Below are positions 40,633-48,979 of a stretch of 49,565 nucleotides of DNA, piece by piece. Location of the stretch: positions 5,300,241-5,349,805 of the forward strand of contig BFEA01000020.1 in the NCBI GenBank assembly GCA_003427395.1, read 5' to 3'. Each line of letters begins with the position of its first letter. Position 1 is the first letter of the stretch. The translations under genes were made by a program, and so were the position numbers. Source of the DNA: Chara braunii. Lineage: Eukaryota > Streptophyta > Charophyceae > Charales > Characeae. Below the pieces are notes generated by a model that did not search any database, was not told the origin of the DNA, and was given only the letters and a program-made list of their open reading frames with translations.

Positions 40633-43486
40633 TCACTGAGTTAATAACTCAGTCATCATCCTCCAGATATCATCCTTCCCAACAGAGAAGCGTTTCAGAA
40701 CTCTGTTGAAGTTGTCTTGTGGGAAGCCTTTCAGACCCAGTTCCCTCTTCACAGTGAGCACCCTCCTCGGGATTTCTCCGCGGATCGTAGTATTCTGCTC
40801 GATCCGATGCAGGTGACTGCCGATGATTGCGTTTTTTTGTTGCTTACTGCTCCACGAAGCATACGTCTGGCCATTCTGGAAAACCAACTCTTCGCTCTTC
40901 CAAACTGTCTCCTCATTTTTGGCCAGTTGTATGCTTCCCAGAAAAGGTATTCTCTGACTCGTCCGCACCTCACGCCCCAGAAACTGCACCGAGTCACTTG
41001 CCTCATTCGTGCGTTTAAGAGTCAGATTCTTCGGATAACAGGCTTCGAATTTCTCCACAATACCTCCGCGATCCCCGCAATCCCTCATAGCTGTAATCAA
41101 GATGACATCGTCAATCAATCTGATCCCAAACACATTTCTCTTCTGGCTCCCAATGCTTCTCAAGAATCTACATTCGGCCATAGCGCGCATAATACATGCA
41201 AGGGGAGGGCTCATGCTCTTCCCCATAGGTATACCAATCACTTGATGCAGCAGAACACCGGTTGTGAAGGTGTTAGTGTGCCTCAGTTCCAATCTCACAA
41301 ACTTCACAACATCATCGAGGTCAATCTTCCGCCAGTGGTCAGCACCCGTAGTCTCACCGAATGTCACTCCCTTCCCACGTGTATTGACACACGCCCTTTC
41401 TCCTTATGGTATCTCACAACCCACTCCACTGCCTCTTGGATCTCGTGATGGGGAGGACGGCTGAACACCTCTTTGATATCATAAGAGATTGTTTCAACCT
41501 TGCAGGCACCTGATAGTTTTTCGATCTTCCTGTTAACTCGCCGTAGTCTATCTGGCAAATCGAAGACAGCTTGCATGTTGAAGTGACAATCAGCAGGTAG
41601 CTGGAACAACAGGTGATTCAAGGACTTAGCTACCAATCTGCCCGTTCGAACCATGGGTTCATTGAACGTAGGGCAGATCGGTCGAAAACGTCCAGTGTCC
41701 TTGTGTTTTGGCAACACGTAGCTTCACCAAAATTGCCGTTCGAGTCCCATCTGGCAAACTTCTTCAAGCCGTTAGCATCCACATCATCCCTGATCTCACA
41801 TAGAATCTCCTCGACAGGTGTAGGCACAATTCCATAGCCCTCGTCTCTCATGAAGGTCTTCATCATCGCGGTGTGATAGGCATCTGGGAACATCTCTAGC
41901 GTTTCGCCAGGATTTCTGTCGAGTGGTGTAAGCACAAGTCCATCCAATTCGTCCTTCACCCTCCTCACATCAGACAGTGTGATCTTGCAATTCTGATTCG
42001 ACACATCCGAAAAACATTCTCTCAACATTTCATTGGTTAGGACCGGTACATCTCCCTTCATATTGGACCAACTTGCGAAACCCTTAACCACCTCACGCCG
42101 GAGCAGACTCAATCGGTCTTGAATCTCAGCTCGGGGAATATCGTTAGCGTTAGCTAACAGTCTGTGGTGCGGCTCCCCTTGACTTAACCGGAAGCATACG
42201 TGACCTCCCTCCTTCGGGTAGGCCAACCCTGCACATACGCAGGTAAGCACCTCACGGGCAGCAAATGCCCGTTGATTGTGAAGAATAGAGCCAATTGACT
42301 GGTTTTTAACCCAGACAATTCGGATCTTCTTCCTCGCACGCTTCAGGAAACAAGAAGGTAAGTCACACCTCATAACCCCATCATTTACAACCTTGCGTAG
42401 CTCCACAAGTCTAATCCTATCGTCGAATTTAATGCGTACAGTCAGATAAGTCGACATACTTAAACCAGACTTCTCACGGATAACCCGCGAAAGCAGCCTA
42501 CGTAAGTATTTCCGTGTAGATTTCTTTCTGAAGTCCTTGATGGCATTATATAATCTCATCAAGGATTTCAAACCCCAAGATTGCACGTCATTCAGCTTCC
42601 TTGGATTTTTCAACAAACCAATCAAAATATGTTTCAGAAAACCACCCTTGGATTTCCAAATCCGAAGGTACTCTATCTTGATGGAGCCGCAACGTTCGAA
42701 CAGGTTTTTAGCCTGTTTTAAAGCGAGCGGACCTTCGTTACTCGTGACGAATGACTCACCAACCATCTTTCGGATCTTCTTCCAACCACACGACCAAGTA
42801 TTTCCCCCGCTTGACTTAATCGACACTGTTCGTCTCCCTTCATTTTCACACTTCTTCAGCAACTCTAACAAGTTCAGCGACCAGTCGTTCTCAGAGGCAA
42901 GTCTACATCGAATAGGAAGTAACGGCCGGCATTCACCAGATCCATTCTGCATGCACTTTTTCTTTCTCTCATTCTTCCCTTGACACTTCTCACCGTAGAT
43001 CTTGTCGGACCTCTTGCAGCCGCTCGTATTAAGAAAGGGCGACCAATTCTTGATATACAAAGTTTCAAGGTCCAGCAAATCATGAGTCTCCATACGATCT
43101 ACAGGTAGTAGGACGTAGTTACCCGCCCTGTACGTACTAATCCATCTATGAAAATGCGTTTGGGTACGATTGCGACATGCACTAAGATGCTCACGCCAAG
43201 GAACATCTACGTTCCGTGTGGTTTTTCCTACGTACTGCAGTTTGCAATACGGCGAGATTGCCACATACACGCAACTCGTGATATTTAGGAATTCCACACC
43301 AAATGACTCAACCAGTTTCCTCGAGCATTCAACCATCCTACAAGCCCACTTTATCTCACCTCTCAAAGATAAAAGGAAAACGCATAGACGTAGTAACTCT
43401 TCAGCTTTCGTATCTACACGCGTCAAGCTGCACCGGTAACTTGTCAACCATCTGACTCTCCCATAGATCTTTGGCACTTCATGCAT
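40633..43486 (-). pseudogene. Penelope-like ORF2: GIY-YIG endonuclease plus reverse transcriptase, frameshifted
   Basis: ATG at 43486-43484 overlaps the ORF1 stop (ATGCATGA). The N-terminal ~150 residues carry GIY-YIG features: SCVYVAISPYCKLQYVGKT, then R-x3-VPWREHLSAC and a later LDLETLYIKNWSPFLN. This nuclease would nick DNA to prime reverse transcription. A long linker follows. RT motifs: LTPLDRNPGETLEMFPDAYH; after a shift near 41720, LPKHKDTGRFRPICPTFN and SYDIKEVFSRPP (motif A); after a shift near 41370, QVIGIPMGKSMSPPLACI (motif B) and GIRLIDDVILIT (motif C, DD intact) near 41130-41090; ending LLTQ-stop at 40633. The nuclease is upstream of RT, opposite to classical Penelope. Confidence 0.85.
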
Positions 43487-44705
43487 CAGCGACTTCCTCG
43501 GCAGTTGTCGGATCTTCCTCACCCTGCTCCGAATTCTCTCCCGATTCAATCGGGTCTTCCTCCTTGTCGAAAGCCTTGCGCGTACGGTGGCTTGCAATGT
43601 CGAAGATTGCGTCCACCTTCCCGTTGTATACGATTCCTTCGTTCTTGCAGATACCTTGCAATTCCTGGGCATCCAACCCCCGAAGTTCCTGCATAGCCTG
43701 GTTCTTGAATCGCAGCTTCACAAAAGTACTTGGTGGTGCCGGACTTTTAATCCGTGCCAAGTATGGTGACAGCTTAGTCTTCACCTTCGCTTTTGATCGT
43801 GTAACCCTCGCAGAGCCACCAGTAGTTTTATCCTTCATAACTTTCGGAGTTCGCTTCGCCGGGGTCATCATCGGCGGGCTTCCTTCGACTGGTAGTTCAG
43901 CACCACGTTTCCTCTTCTCACTGATCGCCAACTTCTTTGTCTTCTTTCGGATTTCCTCGGTTTCAATCGCATTGCTCCCATTACCTGAGCTCGATCCATG
44001 ATCAGATAGGTAAACGATCTGCTTCTTCCCTCGGGCTTGTTTCCCAAGCGCAACGCCTTTCCCATAGTTAACTTCCATCTTATCAAAGAACTCCCCAGCT
44101 CGGATAGCGACTTGCAGTTCCACCCGTTTGTCAATCTCCGCCACTCGCAGCTCCTCTTGTCTTAACTTCTCCAATCTCTTGCGTTCCTTCTTTTCTCTCG
44201 CGGCCTTCTCAGCTGCTTCACGTTGCGCTACTACTTCCGCCTCTTTTTTAGCTCTTTCAGCTTCGGCCTTTCTTGCCATCTCGTTCTGCACGAACTCGGT
44301 AACCGATGCCAAACTTTTTCCGAGTTCCTCGATCTGCTTTTGCAAAGGCGGCTCCTGTGATGAGGCGCGTGGCTTCTCCGTTTTTACCCCCGTCGGCGAC
44401 ATCGATCTACCACGCTCGGCGTCGTACGAAGTCGACGGCCTACTATCAAAATTGCGTCGATTCTTGCACTGATTAGCGTAATGCCCGCGTTCATTGCAGG
44501 CAAAGCACCTCGGTGGAGACCTTCGATAAGGTCGATCCGCTCCCTGGTCGTATCTCTTCTCCGATCTTCGATAACCTCCATGATCTTCGCTTCCTGAACG
44601 ATAGTCCCTTCGATCATAATCTCTCCTCTCATGGCTTCTTCTGTCACCCATCTTACTCCTTGATCCCGAGAAACTTACTCGTGCACTGTAGTCAAACACG
44701 CTCAC
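43479..44705 (-). CDS. Penelope-like ORF1: CCHC zinc-knuckle, coiled-coil and SAP-like protein
   Basis: An intact 408-residue ORF. Residues ~20-60 are Arg/Tyr/Asp-rich (RRDYDRRDY). A zinc knuckle CFACNERGHYANQC (C-x2-C-x4-H-x4-C) is near residue 67. A long Lys/Glu/Ala-rich coiled coil lies at ~125-200. A basic patch (RVTRSKAKVKTK) is near 300, and a C-terminal block LRGLDAQELQGICKNEGIVY ... FDIASHRTRKAF resembles a SAP DNA-binding motif by spacing. It probably binds element RNA (inferred from the CCHC). A gag-like partner ORF is uncommon among Penelope-like elements as far as I know. The stop overlaps the ORF2 start by 8 nt, suggesting coupled translation. Confidence 0.75.
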   Translation of the reverse strand: MSVFDYSARVSFSGSRSKMGDRRSHERRDYDRRDYRSGSEDHGGYRRSEKRYDQGADRPYRRSPPRCFACNERGHYANQCKNRRNFDSRPSTSYDAERGRSMSPTGVKTEKPRASSQEPPLQKQIEELGKSLASVTEFVQNEMARKAEAERAKKEAEVVAQREAAEKAAREKKERKRLEKLRQEELRVAEIDKRVELQVAIRAGEFFDKMEVNYGKGVALGKQARGKKQIVYLSDHGSSSGNGSNAIETEEIRKKTKKLAISEKRKRGAELPVEGSPPMMTPAKRTPKVMKDKTTGGSARVTRSKAKVKTKLSPYLARIKSPAPPSTFVKLRFKNQAMQELRGLDAQELQGICKNEGIVYNGKVDAIFDIASHRTRKAFDKEEDPIESGENSEQGEEDPTTAEEVADA

Positions 44706-44753
44706 TTAATCTCAGTAATTCTTCTCCGAGAAAGTTCACGTGCGTGGTAGCAA

Positions 44754-45085
44754 GTTGAATTGAATAGCATGTAGTGAACTTGTGCAAAAAGCAGCAAGTA
44801 CAAGACAGTTCGCAAATAGCGAAACGAGTACACACAATCAACCAATGTACACATCAATGAAACATTAACAAAGTCAATGAAAGAACATTAACAAAGTCAA
44901 TGAAAGCATCCACATGTCTCAGGGTCGGCGTCCCCGACGCCGCGTTTCGGCAACTGCCACGTTGCCTTCATCAGGGGGTTCCACCTATCTTCTCCACTAA
45001 GTCCAAACCATCCATCCACCTTTCCACTTCCGTGCCGTCCACACCCAACCTTCCGGACAGTCGAGTACATCTAGCTCCGTTAGCC
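44754..45085 (-). repeat. 5' terminal repeat (pLTR) of the Penelope-like element
   Basis: 332 bp matching 39788-40119; contains a hammerhead at about 44931-44978. It lies just upstream of ORF1 and probably holds the promoter (family knowledge). Confidence 0.85.
44931..44978 (-). ncRNA. Hammerhead ribozyme motif in the 5' terminal repeat
   Basis: Same structure as the 3' copy: CTGATGA 44974-44968, GAAA 44948-44945, GTC 44938-44936 with cutting predicted after 44936, helix I CCCC/GGGG, helix II 6 bp. Keeping the core in both repeats suggests it was functional at insertion. Confidence 0.75.
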
Positions 45086-45095
45086 GGGCCTTTTG

Positions 45096-45107
45096 GCTGA
45101 GAACCGG
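45096..45107. repeat. Right target-site duplication of the Penelope-like element
   Basis: GCTGAGAACCGG, identical to 39769-39780. Confidence 0.7.
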
Positions 45108-45188
45108 GCCCAGCGTCCCATGTGGAATTATACAAATGATTTGAAATACCAGGGCCGCTACCTGGCTTCGGCTAAGAACAATCTGAGA

Positions 45189-45296
45189 ATACCTTTCTCG
45201 GCCTTTTGGCTAAGATCAAGTGTAGTATCTGTTGTGATCAGTTTAATATCTGATCCGTGGTCCATCGGACCATAATAAAAAAAAAAAAAAAAAAAA
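45189..45296 (+). pseudogene. U2 snRNA retrocopy with poly(A), flanked by a 16-bp target duplication
   Basis: Starts at the conserved U2 5' end (ATACCTTTCTCGGCC) and includes GTAGTATCTGTT (branch-site-pairing GTAGTA intact), ATCAGTTTAATATCTGAT and a hairpin GGTCCATCGGACC. It stops after ~86 nt, before the Sm site, and runs into ~22 A. AAGAACAATCTGAGAA occurs at 45174-45189 and 45295-45310. This is LINE-style insertion of a 3'-truncated U2, not a working U2 gene. Confidence 0.85.
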
Positions 45297-45310
45297 GAAC
45301 AATCTGAGAA

Positions 45311-46038
45311 CTATGGAAATTCCAACCTCTGCTTTGTTGTATTGTTGTTTTTCTCCCCTTCCTTTTCTTTTTTTTTTTTTTTCTTTTTTTTTATGCACTC
45401 CGTTCTCACCATAGGCATGTGACGCAGCTACGTCTTGTCTTCGACAACACTGAGGCTGCGACAGGGTCAGTAGTAAGAACAAACTCACGAGACATATGGT
45501 CTGTATAAATACAGAGCCAATTGAATAGACGAAGACGAAGAAGAAGAAGAAGAAGAAGAAGAAGAAGGATCAATCATAGGAAGGATCATTTTTTAGCTGA
45601 TTCCATACCAGGCATGAGAGTGGAGGGGTCACGGACTTGGGGAAAATTAATCATTGCTCATCGAATGATACCCCCATAAAATGTTAAAATGCAGACCCTA
45701 GTTCGAATCCCGATGCAATGGGATGAACCCCCATAAAATAGTCTGGAAAGTAGTGCCCCCTCTGAGGCCTTATTTTCACTTTTCCGGCACTCCTGTCCTC
45801 TGCCAATTGCAGTGGAGTAGGCCTGCGAATGGAAAGGGTGGCTTGGATTGGATTTTGACTTGAAAGGCTCTAACCAACTTGGCGTCATGTCTGAACAGAG
45901 ACCAGACTTGTGTCTCTGTTCATCCAGATTTCGGATTTCCCCATCCACACTCGCGGTCAGCTCTTTTCGTCAGCCAGTAAGCATCTGCCACAGGGTATGT
46001 GTTCGTAATGGACTCGTCTAGCAAGAGGTTCTGGGGGG

Positions 46039-46040
<2 letters not shown>
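45311..46040. other. Unassigned sequence with simple repeats
   Basis: T-rich tract at ~45360-45392 and (GAA)n at ~45528-45567. CCCCCATAAAAT occurs twice (45672, 45729) around a GTTCGAATCC B-box-like string; no full tRNA fold. Poly(T) follows. Confidence 0.4.
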
Positions 46041-46098
<58 letters not shown>

Positions 46099-46209
46099 CC
46101 AATTTGGACCATTTTTTTTTTTATGCGTGTCATCCTTGCGCAGGGGGGGGCATGCTAATCTACCCTTCTCTGTATCCTTCCAATTTTGATGGATGTCCCT
46201 CAAAGAGAT
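46041..46209 (-). pseudogene. U6 snRNA retrocopy 1 with long poly(A)
   Basis: On the minus strand 46209-46099 resembles nearly full-length U6: GGGACATCC, AAAATTGGAAGGATACAGAG, TTAGCATG, TGCGCAAGGATGACACGCAT, ATGGTCCAAATT. It has a small insertion (GGGTA) and a C-run. It is followed by ~58 A (plus-strand T at 46041-46098), the mark of a retrotransposed copy. Confidence 0.8.
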
Positions 46210-46250
46210 GCTGCCCTATCAACAGTTACCATGCTTGCGTTTATAGGGTC

Positions 46251-46312
46251 TGGTGTCATCCTTGCGCAGGGGGGGGCATGCTAATCTACCCTTCTCTGTA
46301 TCATTCCAATCT
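46251..46312 (-). pseudogene. U6 snRNA partial copy 2
   Basis: The minus strand repeats ATTGGAATGATACAGAGAAG, the same GGGTA insertion and C-run, and TGCGCAAGGATGACAC. The 5' and 3' ends of U6 are missing. The shared insertion shows copies 1 and 2 are related to each other (duplication or same source). Confidence 0.75.
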
Positions 46313-46425
46313 TAGGGGGGGATTGGGGGGGGGGAAGCCTCTCCTCTAGGACATTTTCTTCTTTTTTGTGTTGATAAGGCAGCATCTTAGAGGAGGGGCT
46401 TCCCCCCCGCCAATCCCGCCCTAAG
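46311..46425. repeat. Inverted repeat with 37-bp arms
   Basis: 46311-46348 pairs with 46389-46425 (CTTAGGG ... CCTCTCCTCT and complement), loop ~40 nt. A further pair, 46208-46223 with 46370-46386 (TGTTGATAAGGCAGCAT), crosses the U6 copy 2, so the region has been rearranged. Confidence 0.6.
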
Positions 46426-46430
46426 AACGC

Positions 46431-46826
46431 TGGGACCCCACCGGCTGGTGCCAATCCTTGGGAAGACAGTTTTTGGGACTCCACTGCTGCTGGCAAACGC
46501 AAGGATTTTTGTTTCCACTCTGCCTACCTCCGCTTTTTCAGCACACCAACCAATCCGCGTGCTTCCTTTCTGCGAGAGGATGGCTGAATCTAGAGGGTGT
46601 GTTTGCTGATCTCTAGTGCTGCGGAAAGAAAGCACGGGGATTGGTTGGTGTGCTGAAAAGGCGGAGGAAAACTTGCCCAAAAAGGGAAGTCTTCCTGATC
46701 GGGTAACGGAAAACCTCGGGGAGTGCCAAAAATAAATTGCTGTGGCGGTGGAGTCCCTTTTCGCTTGGCTANGATTTTGGGCTGGCGGACATTTTCCTGG
46801 CCCCAAGCGCCGCCGTGGGGTCCCAC
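46431..46826. mobile_element. Inverted-repeat element, family C copy 1
   Basis: Ends TGGGACCCCAC and GTGGGGTCCCA. An inner strong inverted repeat pairs ~46527-46573 with 46621-46667 (CAGCACACCAACCAATCC core). The right part resembles 48060-48190 of copy 2. Non-coding, ~396 bp, MITE-like. Confidence 0.5.
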
Positions 46827-46947
46827 ACTTAAACCGCCAGTACCTTTGCCGACCGAAAACTCATCTCCAATCATGCTGGAAGCACATTTTTCACAGGCTC
46901 GGCACAGCTTCGAGCTGGACAACCACAAGCTAATAACCAGTAAGCTC

Positions 46948-46979
<32 letters not shown>

Positions 46980-47113
46980 AACAAAGCAGTATTGTATTAT
47001 CTTGTCTGGAAAATGATGACCAAAAAACAAAGAAGAAGAAAGTTCTGGCGTGTTGGAAAGACGATGCCATTCCCTTGGCCATCCCCGCTGAAAAAGGAAA
47101 AACGAGAAGTCAG
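46827..47113. other. Unassigned stretch with poly(T)
   Basis: T-run of about 29 at 46950-46978; otherwise nothing recognised. Confidence 0.4.
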
Positions 47114-47169
47114 AACACCTTCGCGGGCTTTTGGCTAAGATCAAGTGCAGTATCTGTTCTGATCAGTTT

Positions 47170-47437
47170 GTAGATGTAAGCGAAGTCAGCGTTGCGACTG
47201 ACTCAATCGCAGCAAACACATAACCACACATGCACGTCATGCACGAATAGCACCATATGTGAAAGAATCTCGATTAAGTCACGAAAGATAAACATTCAGA
47301 TCCCGACCTGTCATAGCCAAGCTATGACCCTCGTCCCACCCTCGCCGTGTGATCCACTATAAACTCCGGAAGATGACGATGACTGGCTGTCCCCTACTAG
47401 TTTCGGCCGTCGCCAGCCACAACCTCATCAGGGGGAC
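47170..47437 (-). mobile_element. 268-bp hammerhead-bearing insert within U2 retrocopy 2
   Basis: Flanked by the 11-bp duplication CTGATCAGTTT. It has no ORF. Its minus-strand 5' end is the hammerhead itself. It is not similar by eye to the 5.3-kb element's terminal repeat except for the ribozyme core. Most likely a small non-autonomous Penelope-related or retrozyme-like unit (inference). Confidence 0.6.
47389..47437 (-). ncRNA. Hammerhead ribozyme motif at the end of the insert
   Basis: Minus strand: helix I GTCCCC (47437-47432) pairs with GGGGAC (47394-47389), 6 bp. CTGATGA is 47431-47425. Helix II GGTTGT/ACGGCC (two G-U pairs) keeps G10.1-C11.1. GAAA is 47404-47401. Helix III is minimal within the palindrome ACTAGT, and the cleavage triplet is GTA ending at 47395. 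A palindromic, weak helix III suggests action as a dimer, as described for some short hammerheads. Confidence 0.7.
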
Positions 47438-47474
47438 CTGATCAGTTTAATATCTGATCCATACAAAAAAAAAA

Positions 47475-47806
47475 AAAAAGGAATTGCAGTGTGTGTATCT
47501 GGGCAGCAGCAAATCCAGGTATGCTTTTTCAAATCTGGCGATATCTCCGCTGACAGCAGAATAATCAACGGTGTCTGACAGCAAAGCACTGTGACAATTG
47601 CGGTGTATTATTCCATGTTCCAGTGAAAAATTCATTCTCATTTTGCACATTTGGCGTGCACAGGAGCTCATACTAATTATTTGCAAAAAAAAAAAAAAAA
47701 AAAACTAAAAACAACTATAAAACAGAAAGGCAAAAGTGCACTTTCATGAGGGCGTCTCAGCCCCGTGGCCTTGCTGGCAGATTGTAACATGTAAAAGAAG
47801 ACTAGG
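47475..47806. other. Unassigned stretch
   Basis: A short A-run at about 47684-47704; no gene recognised. Confidence 0.35.
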
Positions 47807-48224
47807 AGGTGGACCCCACTGCTTTGCGGCAAAGCTTTGGAAGAAGATTTGTGAAACCCCACTGCTTTGCGACAAAGGTTTGGAAAACGCTCAGATATGA
47901 CGTGGCAGACGTTTTCACTCGTTTTTGTTTTGCCCGTTCCGTGCGGTTCGGCCATTCTGAGGGAGTAAGGGGGGGGCACCTCCCTCGGTGTGGCCATCCC
48001 ATGTGGAAAGGAGAGCCAGGGATTGGGTGAGAACCGAGACAAGCGGACGTGAAGTTTCCATATAGGGAAAGTTTTCCCTATCCGGTAACCGGCACCAATG
48101 GAACTGCCGAAAATTTGTGCTGCAGTGGGGTCTGCTTTTCTCTTTCCCACCTCCGGGGCCTACGATTTGGGTTTGGCGGAAGCTTTCCAGGCGGAAAGCT
48201 TCCGCCAGGCAGTGGGGTCCACCT
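47807..48224. mobile_element. Inverted-repeat element, family C copy 2
   Basis: Perfect 16-bp outer repeats AGGTGGACCCCACTGC (47807-47822, complement at 48209-48224). Inside is a perfect 14-bp hairpin (48175-48188 with 48193-48206, GGCGGAAGCTTTCC). CCCCACTGCTTTGCG is directly repeated at 47814 and 47858. Similar in size, termini and right-hand sequence to copy 1. Confidence 0.55.
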
Positions 48225-48831
48225 CTAAGGGTCTGATCCTACTACTGCTACGGAGCGTAGTCTACTGGTTTTCGCGGGATCCGACTACTTTCTGAGTTCG
48301 TAGGTCTTCCCGTCGAGTTCGGCAGCGAGTGAAAACAAATGTGTACGTGGCAGGTGTTCCGTGACCCGCGGTGAAAAAGAACTTGCCAAAATCGGTAGAA
48401 GCCAGCACTGTCCCTGCTCCTAAAAAGAAGGCCGGCGTTTTTTCTTTTCTTTTCAATATCCGGTGGGCTACGCTGTCCTCTCCTCTGTGTGACAGCACGT
48501 TCCTTTCCCCTTGGGACGCCGCCAAAATCGTAAAAGTCCCGCTATTGTCGCCCAAGTGGGATCCAAAATCACTTTTCCTTTCCTCAAGGGGCCCGCCCGC
48601 CCAAGCCGTTTCTTTTTGGTTCTTCCCGAAAAGAAGAGAGGTCGGATCAGCCCCTAAGAAAAAAGAAACGTCCGGTTGTTATCAGATTCTATAAAGTAGA
48701 AGAAGACTAAAAGAAAAGAAACATGGCTTTGGCCCTGATATGCGTTACATACATTCTTTGATGTTTCAGTATGAGTTTGCCCTCAAAGAGGGCATCTGCA
48801 CATATCACGGGAAACACCCTGCCTTGCTGGC
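48225..48831. other. Unassigned stretch
   Basis: No gene, RNA or clear repeat recognised; short open frames have no family features. Confidence 0.35.
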
Positions 48832-48979
48832 AGGGAAACAAAAAAGGAGGACACGACAAAAAAGAAAAACGAAATCGCCGCCAAACCTCGTGAAGTGATG
48901 GACGTAGGGAAACAAAAAAGGAGGACACGACAAAAAAGAGAAACGAAATCGCCGCCAAACCTCGTGAAGTGATGGACGT
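48832..48979. repeat. 74-bp tandem duplication
   Basis: Two adjacent copies beginning GGGAAACAAAAAAGGAGGAC and ending GTGAAGTGATGGACGT, differing at about one base. Confidence 0.85.

Larger units (their letters stand above)
39781..45095 (-). mobile_element. Penelope-like element with GIY-YIG before RT and hammerhead terminal repeats
   Basis: A 5.3-kb element on the minus strand bounded by a 12-bp target duplication. Order: terminal repeat (45085-44754), ORF1, ORF2 (GIY-YIG, then RT), 3' region, terminal repeat (40119-39788), short tail. Direct terminal repeats with hammerheads and an RT/GIY-YIG protein are hallmarks of Penelope-like elements. An N-terminal nuclease is the permuted layout known for the Chlamys-type group in the green lineage (family knowledge). 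ORF2 has two frameshifts, so this copy is dead. Confidence 0.85.
47114..47474 (+). pseudogene. U2 snRNA retrocopy 2, interrupted by a hammerhead-bearing insert
   Basis: U2-like 5' part at 47114-47169 (GGCTTTTGGCTAAGATCAAG, GCAGTATCTGTT) and U2-like 3' part at 47438-47463 (CTGATCAGTTTAATATCTGA), then ~15 A. The two parts share CTGATCAGTTT at 47159-47169 and 47438-47448, so the insert 47170-47437 created an 11-bp duplication. The branch-site-pairing hexamer is changed to GCAGTA. Confidence 0.75.

Noticed and set aside
40717-41448. 243-codon plus-strand frame opposite the RT
   Set aside because: The minus strand has clear RT motifs here; this is the antisense shadow.
42537-42983. 148-codon plus-strand frame
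   Set aside because: Antisense of the open Penelope-like ORF2 linker region; no motif of its own.
45081-45107. GGCCTTTTGGCT match to U2 at the edge of the Penelope-like element
   Set aside because: The match spans the junction between element end and target duplication, and the other flank is not U2-like, so it is probably coincidence; not claimed as U2 targeting.
45660-45760. Possible tRNA because of a GTTCGAATCC B-box-like string
   Set aside because: No A box, cloverleaf or anticodon arm could be built; the string sits in a short direct repeat.
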